Shown piece by piece: positions 14,177 through 17,814 of a stretch of DNA of 17,814 nt. The notes beneath the pieces are model-generated. The model did not search any database. It saw nothing but the letters and a program-made list of their open reading frames with translations, and was not told the origin of the DNA. This DNA comes from an uncultured Phycisphaerales bacterium. Its GTDB lineage: Bacteria; Planctomycetota; Phycisphaerae; WQYP01. A program made the translations under genes and the position numbers. The stretch's first letter is position 1. The number at the start of each line of letters is the position of its first letter. The stretch covers positions 1-17,814 of the forward strand of contig CAIPTQ010000048.1 of assembly GCA_903868035.1 (NCBI GenBank), written 5' to 3'.

Positions 14177-15229
14177 ATGACTATTGCCCCGCTCACCATC
14201 GGCCCCCTCCGCCTGACCACGAATTTGCTTCTGGCGCCGATTGCCGGGTATTGCGATGTGGCGTTTCGGGTGGTGGTGCGCGGGCTGGGGGGGGTGGGGC
14301 TGGCGTGTACGGATTTGCTCTGTCCGGAGGGGATACTGCGGCAGAAGCGAAGTTCGCTGGCGCTGACGGCGACGTGTCCAGAGGATGCGCCGTTGTGCAT
14401 GCAGTTGTACGGGGCGGATGCCCAGCGGATGTGCGAGGCGGCGCGGTGGGCGGAGGACCGCGGGGCGCACGTCATCGACATCAACATGGGCTGCCCGGCG
14501 GACAAGGTGACCAAGCGCGACGGCGGCAGCAAGCTGTTGTGCGATCCGGACAAGACGTTGCGGATGGTCGAGCAGGTCAAGGCGTGCCTGACGCGGGTGC
14601 CGCTGACATGCAAGCTGCGGCTGGGGTGGGATGACACCAGCATCGTGGCGCCCTACTTGGCGCGGCGGCTCGAGGAGGCCGGCGTGGCGCTGGTGACGGT
14701 GCATGGGCGGACGACGGCGATGCAGTTCACGGGGCAGGTGCGGCTGGAGGGGATTGCGGCGGTGGTGGCGGCGGTGAAGAATATGCCGGTGGTGGGGAAC
14801 GGGGATGTCAAGACACCGGAGGACGCGCGGCGGATGCTGGAGGCGACGGGTTGTGCCGGAGTGATGATCGGACGCGGAGCGCTGGTTCGGCCGTGGATAT
14901 TCCGGGATACGTGGAGCTATCTGACAACGGGGGTGGTGCCCGCCGAACCGACGATTGAAGAGAAGTGCGGGATGATGCGGGAGCATTTTTTGGGGCTGGT
15001 GCGGTTTCGGGGGGAGCGGATAGCGGCGTGCGAGATGCGCAAGCGGATCAGTTGGTATGCGCGGACGATGCATCCGTGCCGGGGGCTGAAGGAGGGGATG
15101 CGGGGGATCAAGACGGGGGCGGATTTTGAGGGGGTGGTGGGGGAGTTTTTGGAGTGGCGGAAGGGGCCTGAGGGGGTGGCGGCGCGGGTGGAGGGGGACG
15201 AAAGCGCCGATGGACTTGAGCGGCTTTGA
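14177..15229 (+). CDS. dusB: tRNA-dihydrouridine synthase, DusB type
   Basis: This is a flavin enzyme that reduces uridine to dihydrouridine in tRNA using NADPH. The N-terminal LLLAPIAGYCDVAFR is the FMN-binding start of the TIM barrel. INMGCPADKV carries the catalytic cysteine C106. VHGRTTAMQFTG, VVGNGDVKTPEDARRML and VMIGRGALVRPWIF are the next conserved blocks, in DusB order. The C-terminal helical domain includes EMRKRISWYARTM. At 350 residues it is slightly longer than most DusB, with a Gly/Val-rich tail. The frame is open to 14063, inside the divergent synthetase gene; ATG 14177 begins directly at the conserved domain and is preferred. It converges on the methyltransferase gene with only 3 nt between stop codons. 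Confidence 0.92.
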   Translation: MTIAPLTIGPLRLTTNLLLAPIAGYCDVAFRVVVRGLGGVGLACTDLLCPEGILRQKRSSLALTATCPEDAPLCMQLYGADAQRMCEAARWAEDRGAHVIDINMGCPADKVTKRDGGSKLLCDPDKTLRMVEQVKACLTRVPLTCKLRLGWDDTSIVAPYLARRLEEAGVALVTVHGRTTAMQFTGQVRLEGIAAVVAAVKNMPVVGNGDVKTPEDARRMLEATGCAGVMIGRGALVRPWIFRDTWSYLTTGVVPAEPTIEEKCGMMREHFLGLVRFRGERIAACEMRKRISWYARTMHPCRGLKEGMRGIKTGADFEGVVGEFLEWRKGPEGVAARVEGDESADGLERL

Positions 15230-15232
15230 TGC

Positions 15233-15955
15233 TCAGTCTTCTTTTTTCATGATGAACAGGTAGTTGAAGCCGCGGAGAAAGTAGTTGCCTTCGACGGCGG
15301 CGGTGTGCCAGTGGTTGCGCTTGAGGGTGCGGTTGTGGCGGACGACGGCGATGATGTCTATGGGTTTGAAGTGTTGGCGGAGGAGGGCGAAGAGCTCAAA
15401 GCCGATGGGCATGAAGGGTTTGCCCTTTTTGAAGGAGTCGGAGACGTAGAGGGCCAGGTAGCGGCGGTTTTTGAGGACGCGGTGGAGTTCGGCGAGAACC
15501 TGGGCCATGGCGGAGTAGTAAGTTTCGAGTTTCGAGTTTCGAGTTTCAAGTTGTTCGCCGGCATCGAGTTTGCCGATGCAGCGGGGGTCATCGGAGTAGG
15601 TGACGTGGGTGGAGTAGGGCGGATCGAGGAAGGCGAAATCGACGGAGGCGCTGGGGAGGGGGATATGGCGGGCGTCGGCCTGTTTGATGTCGGCACGCAT
15701 CGGTGCCAGGTCGAAGCCCAGCGGTTTGCGCTGCAACTCGGCAGCCACATCGATGGTCGTGCCCGAGCCGCACATGGGATCGAGGATGGTGTCGCCTTCG
15801 CGGGTGTAGCGCGAGAGGAGCTGCCAGACGACCCAGGCGGGGGTGGCGCCGACGTAGTCTTTGTCGCCGTGGGGGGTGCGGCCGTAGTCCTGGGAGGGGT
15901 ATTCCCAGAGGGTGGTGGTGAGGAGATGGAGGGGGGGTTTTTGCATGGCGGTCAT
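15233..15955 (-). CDS. DPPY-type SAM-dependent methyltransferase (DNA N4/N6 methylase-like)
   Basis: This is a SAM-dependent methyltransferase. Motif I is DPMCGSGT at residues 59-66, with the acidic ribose-binding region GFDLAP at about 80-85. The catalytic motif IV is DPPY at 111-114, so the order is I then IV. The N-terminus LWEYPSQDYG and the WVVWQLLSRYTREGD helix fit small DNA-methylase-like proteins of COG0863. An RNA substrate of the Trm11 type cannot be excluded. Residues 136-145 (LETRNSKLET) come from a GTTTCGA heptamer array inside the gene and look like an insert between motif IV and the next helix; the frame is kept. The ATG at 15955 overlaps the yajQ stop codon as ATGA, so translation is probably coupled. 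A second in-frame ATG lies three codons on. No restriction gene is adjacent. Confidence 0.85.
   Translation of the reverse strand: MTAMQKPPLHLLTTTLWEYPSQDYGRTPHGDKDYVGATPAWVVWQLLSRYTREGDTILDPMCGSGTTIDVAAELQRKPLGFDLAPMRADIKQADARHIPLPSASVDFAFLDPPYSTHVTYSDDPRCIGKLDAGEQLETRNSKLETYYSAMAQVLAELHRVLKNRRYLALYVSDSFKKGKPFMPIGFELFALLRQHFKPIDIIAVVRHNRTLKRNHWHTAAVEGNYFLRGFNYLFIMKKED
15522..15549. repeat. Four tandem heptamers (GTTTCGA) inside the methyltransferase gene
   Basis: GTTTCGA, GTTTCGA, GTTTCGA and GTTTCAA run head to tail. Read on the coding strand this gives an RNSKLET-type peptide, because three heptamers equal seven codons. There is no inverted arm here, unlike the two arrays in the pilus operon. 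Confidence 0.9.
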
Positions 15956-16452
15956 TTGTAATTGTTGAACTGCACGGGTATTTCCGGCGGGTGGGCGCGG
16001 ATGGCGGCTTGGACGGCTTGGAGGGCGTCTAATTTGGCGCTCACGACGCGGAGGGCTTCGCCCTGGATTTGGGCGCGGACCTTGAGGCCCAGGTCGGAGA
16101 TTTGCTTTTGCAGGGCCTTGGCGGTTTCGCGGTCGATGCCGTTCTTGAGGGCGATGACCTGGCGGAGGGTTTTGTGAGTGGCGGCCTCGACTTTCTGGCG
16201 GTCCAGGGCGCGGGCGTCGATGCCGCGCTTGATCATCTTGGAGACCAGGACGGCCAGGACCGCCTCCAAGTGGGGTTCGTTGTCGGCGGTGACGGTGACG
16301 GATTTGGCTTTTTTGTCCAGTTCGCCGACGCCGGCGGAGGTGCCGCGGAAATCGAAGCGCTGGCCGATTTCGCGTTGGGCCTGGATGATGGCGTTGTGCA
16401 TTTCGTTGAGATCGACTTCGGAGACGATGTCGAAAGAATGGTCGGAAGCCAT
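15952..16452 (-). CDS. yajQ: YajQ family nucleotide-binding protein
   Basis: YajQ proteins are small cytoplasmic proteins with two ferredoxin-like domains. Some bind c-di-GMP, others have been reported to bind tRNA or nucleotides. The sequence is a clear full-length member: SFDIVSEVDLNEMHNAI at the start, RFDFRGT, the central MIKRGIDARALD, KNGIDRETAKALQKQI, and the end RVVSAKLDALQAVQ...QFNNYK. The 166 residues match the family. The open frame extends far upstream, but ATG 16452 is the conserved start, with GGAG 9 nt upstream on the minus strand. It lies between a small membrane peptide gene and the methyltransferase gene, which it overlaps by 4 nt. Confidence 0.95.
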   Translation of the reverse strand: MASDHSFDIVSEVDLNEMHNAIIQAQREIGQRFDFRGTSAGVGELDKKAKSVTVTADNEPHLEAVLAVLVSKMIKRGIDARALDRQKVEAATHKTLRQVIALKNGIDRETAKALQKQISDLGLKVRAQIQGEALRVVSAKLDALQAVQAAIRAHPPEIPVQFNNYK

Positions 16453-16496
16453 GGGGTTGCACTCCAATAGTATCGGGCGCTTCGTCCGCACGACCG

Positions 16497-16513
16497 GCGG
16501 GCGAGACGCCCGC
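16497..16513 (-). other. GC hairpin between the small peptide gene and yajQ
   Basis: GCGGGCG (16497-16503) and CGCCCGC (16507-16513) form a perfect 7-bp stem with a 3-nt loop, one base after the stop codon of the 51-residue gene. No T run follows on the minus strand. It may be a partial terminator or a REP-like element. Confidence 0.5.
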
Positions 16514-16514
16514 G

Positions 16515-16670
16515 TTACTGCCGGCGCAAGTGCCGGAGCAGCGGCCCGGCGACGGCGGCGGCAACGAAAATCCAGACGATGGTGAGCAGCAGCACGGGAA
16601 CCCAGTCGGTGGAGACGGGGATCGGAACCTCCGTGGACTGGGCGAGCAGGTGAAGTTCTGAGAGCGGCAT
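16515..16670 (-). CDS. Small single-pass membrane protein (51 aa), unknown function
   Basis: I do not recognise this protein. It has 51 residues: MPLSELHLLAQSTEVPIPV, then a transmembrane helix at about residues 24-43 (VPVLLLTIVWIFVAAAVAG), then a basic end RHLRRQ. The helix followed by positive charge predicts N-out, C-in topology. Support for being real is the clean membrane-protein pattern, the tight fit of the stop codon to the following hairpin, and its position as first gene before yajQ on the same strand. There is no ribosome binding site; TATCAT ends 7 nt before the ATG. It could also be a chance frame in a GC-rich leader. Confidence 0.6.
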   Translation of the reverse strand: MPLSELHLLAQSTEVPIPVSTDWVPVLLLTIVWIFVAAAVAGPLLRHLRRQ

Positions 16671-16677
16671 GTCGGCG

Positions 16678-16707
16678 ATGATACGCCCCGATTGTCACTG
16701 TGTGCAA
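16678..16707 (-). promoter_or_regulatory. Candidate promoter of the small peptide-yajQ-methyltransferase cluster
   Basis: On the minus strand TATCAT (16683-16678) is a -10-like hexamer and TTGCAC (16707-16702) a weak -35 at 18-nt spacing. It would start RNA at or next to the ATG of the 51-residue gene. A weak call by eye. Confidence 0.25.
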
Positions 16708-16714
16708 GGCACGG

Positions 16715-16740
16715 CGTATGACGTATGACGTTGTATACGC
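16715..16740. repeat. Short period-7 repeat with inverted ends in the divergent promoter region
   Basis: CGTATGA (16715-16721) is repeated at 16722-16728, and GCGTAT (16714-16719) is mirrored by ATACGC (16735-16740). The period and the inverted layout match the larger arrays, but it is short enough to be chance or an operator. Confidence 0.4.
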
Positions 16741-16777
16741 GGCGAGCGTGCCGATAAGATAGGCGGCGGAGTAATCC

Positions 16778-17335
16778 ATGACCAGCCCCGATTCATCCCC
16801 GCCCCCGCGTCCGCCGGAGGGCCGCGCGCCCAAACCGCAGCCCAAGCCCCGGCATGGGGCGCGTCCGCCGGAGAGCGAGGCGGCGGTGGGTTCGGGGTCG
16901 GCGACGGGGTTTGTAAGCATGCTGGCCAAGCGGCAGTTCGATGCCGACGTGTTGGCGGCGACGCCGGGGGATGAGGCGGCGCGGCGGGACCGATTGCAGA
17001 TGGCACGCGAGGTGGCGCCTGAAGCGGCACCTAAACCCGCGGCACCTGCAGTGCCGGCGGTGCCGGGGTGGTACAAGGTGGCGTTTTGGATGTCGCTGGT
17101 ATTGGCGGTGCTGCTGCTGGGGATTGGGGTGTGGGCGATGGGGGCGCTGGTGTATATGCTTAACGTTGCGCCCATGATGCCGCAGGAGGTGCATTACCCG
17201 CTGATTTCGTGGCGTTACGGCGGGTATACGGGGGCGTCGCGGTTCATGGCGTGGGTGATGCTGTTGTGCGTGCCGGTGGCGGGGCTGCTGGTGGTGATGG
17301 CGGGGATGCTGCGGGCGCGGATGAAGGGGCGGTGA
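16778..17335 (+). CDS. Two-helix membrane protein with Pro-rich cytoplasmic region, unknown function
   Basis: I do not recognise a family. The first 45 residues are Pro/Arg/Ser-rich and probably disordered. A short helical stretch follows (FVSMLAKRQFDADVLAATPGDEAARRDRL, about 45-75), then an Ala/Pro linker. Two transmembrane helices lie at about 102-128 (WMSLVLAVLLLGIGVWAMGALVYML) and 155-178 (FMAWVMLLCVPVAGLLVVMAGML), with a loop of about 28 residues between them and a basic C-terminus. GGAG 6 nt before ATG 16778 supports the start. It diverges from the yajQ cluster over 107 nt. Its function is unknown. Confidence 0.75.
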   Translation: MTSPDSSPPPRPPEGRAPKPQPKPRHGARPPESEAAVGSGSATGFVSMLAKRQFDADVLAATPGDEAARRDRLQMAREVAPEAAPKPAAPAVPAVPGWYKVAFWMSLVLAVLLLGIGVWAMGALVYMLNVAPMMPQEVHYPLISWRYGGYTGASRFMAWVMLLCVPVAGLLVVMAGMLRARMKGR

Positions 17336-17342
17336 GGGGGGG

Positions 17343-17387
17343 AGACCGCCAAATACCGCCTGTTTGTGGGGGAGGCGTTGGCGGTCT
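17343..17387. terminator. Long inverted repeat between convergent genes
   Basis: AGACCGCCAA (17343-17352) and TTGGCGGTCT (17378-17387) are perfect 10-bp arms. Inside, CGCCT (17357-17361) pairs with AGGCG (17373-17377), leaving a 4-nt bulge and an 11-nt loop. It lies 8 nt after a stop codon and between convergent genes, so a bidirectional terminator is likely, though no T run follows directly. Confidence 0.55.
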
Positions 17388-17399
17388 GCCCTAACAAGA

Positions 17400-17475
17400 T
17401 TACCCATTTCAACATTATTTGCAGTTTTTTAACAATAAATGATAAATTGGGTAAGAATAAACTTTTCAATCAGGG
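17400..17475. other. AT-rich island between convergent genes
   Basis: This stretch is strongly AT-rich compared with everything around it and holds no open frame. TTACCCA (17400-17406) and TGGGTAA (17448-17454) form inverted ends. A run of six T (17425-17430) lies between them. It could be part of the terminator, a protein-binding site or a scar of an inserted element. Confidence 0.5.
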
Positions 17476-17502
17476 TGTACACGCATCGTCGCTTTCGCGG
17501 AT

Positions 17503-17814
17503 TTATGGCTGGCTGGCCGGTGCCGTGGCGGCGGTGGCTTCGAGGGCGGTGACTGTGATGATGCGGCGCTGGGCGATTTCGACGCCGGCTTTCAGGGTGA
17601 GGGTGCCCGTGACGCTGGCTTGTTTGCCGTTGAGGCCCTGGGCCTTGGTTTTGAGGGCGGCGTCTTTGATGTCGAGTTCGTACGTGGATTTGCCGTCGCT
17701 GATGATGGTGCCGGTGGTTTCGCCGCCGATGGCCATCATGCCGGTGGTGATCTTGCCGGTGAAGGTGAATGTGGCCGGGGCGGTGGCGGTGGCTGGGGCG
17801 GTGGCGGGGGCGGG
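17503..17814 (-). CDS. Small exported protein with AIGGETTG core, 5' end off window
   Basis: The minus-strand frame is open to the right edge, so the start and probably a signal peptide are outside the window. The visible 103 residues begin with an Ala/Pro/Thr-rich linker and then FTFTGKITTG, MMAIGGETTGTIISDG, YELDIKDAAL, GKQASVTGTLTLKAGVEI, RRIITVTALEA and an Ala/Pro tail. Alternating beta-strand pattern and the GTL/VTG turns suggest a small beta-barrel of OB type, exported to the periplasm. I have an impression of similar AIGGETTG proteins in planctomycetes but cannot name a family. Confidence 0.75.
   Translation of the reverse strand, partial: PAPATAPATATAPATFTFTGKITTGMMAIGGETTGTIISDGKSTYELDIKDAALKTKAQGLNGKQASVTGTLTLKAGVEIAQRRIITVTALEATAATAPASQP

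Noticed and set aside
15956..16564. Upstream extension of the methyltransferase frame to 16564
   Set aside because: It is Arg/Pro-rich shadow sequence inside yajQ; the ATGA junction gives a natural start at 15955.
16453..17175. Upstream extension of yajQ to 17175
   Set aside because: The extra residues have no family similarity, run opposite another gene, and the conserved YajQ start with a ribosome binding site is at 16452.

Overview
The window reads as a high-GC Gram-negative chromosome segment. I favour a member of the Planctomycetota, probably Phycisphaerae-like. The basis is a DUF1080 (3-keto-disaccharide hydrolase family) secreted protein, a lone UbiA of the menaquinone-associated type, a compact type IV pilus cluster without its secretin, and a small secreted protein with an AIGGETTG core. 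This is inference from gene content. There is no rRNA or other marker gene to confirm it.

Layout, left to right. (1) The window opens inside an IS1634/IS4-type transposase gene whose 5' part is off the window. (2) A UbiA-family prenyltransferase gene follows and ends at a hairpin/T-run inside a repetitive spacer. (3) The core is a type IV pilus operon: pilM, pilN, pilO, a PilP/GspC-like gene, pilB, pilT, pilC. PilM/N/O/P form the inner-membrane alignment complex, PilC is the platform, and PilB and PilT are the extension and retraction ATPases. Pilins, prepilin peptidase and the PilQ secretin are not here. (4) Next come two exported proteins: a DUF1080 protein carrying a duplicated helical segment, and a lipoprotein beta-propeller. 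(5) An acyl-CoA synthetase gene on the minus strand overlaps the propeller gene tail to tail and diverges from a DusB-type tRNA-dihydrouridine synthase gene. (6) A minus-strand cluster holds a 51-residue membrane peptide gene not annotated by length-filtered ORF callers, yajQ, and a DPPY methyltransferase gene coupled to yajQ by an ATGA overlap. (7) A two-helix membrane protein diverges from that cluster. (8) After a 10-bp inverted repeat and an AT-rich island, a small exported protein gene on the minus strand runs off the right edge.

The most interesting non-gene signal is a set of short tandem repeats with a constant 7-bp period but a different unit at each site. The pilB-pilT spacer carries GGTAATT-type units and the pilT-pilC spacer carries GGGTTTA-type units. 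In both, the heptamers run forward, then return as reverse complements, so the transcript can fold into a long hairpin. A third array, GTTTCGA, lies inside the methyltransferase gene and is translated as an in-frame insert. A weak fourth lies in the divergent promoter region near 16.7 kb. They look like one mechanism making period-7 repeats rather than copies of one sequence.

A second recurring pattern is that several genes without a Shine-Dalgarno sequence (ubiA, the acyl-CoA synthetase, dusB, the 51-residue peptide) have a TANNNT -10-like hexamer 6-9 nt before the start codon. That geometry would give leaderless mRNAs. All promoter calls are by eye.
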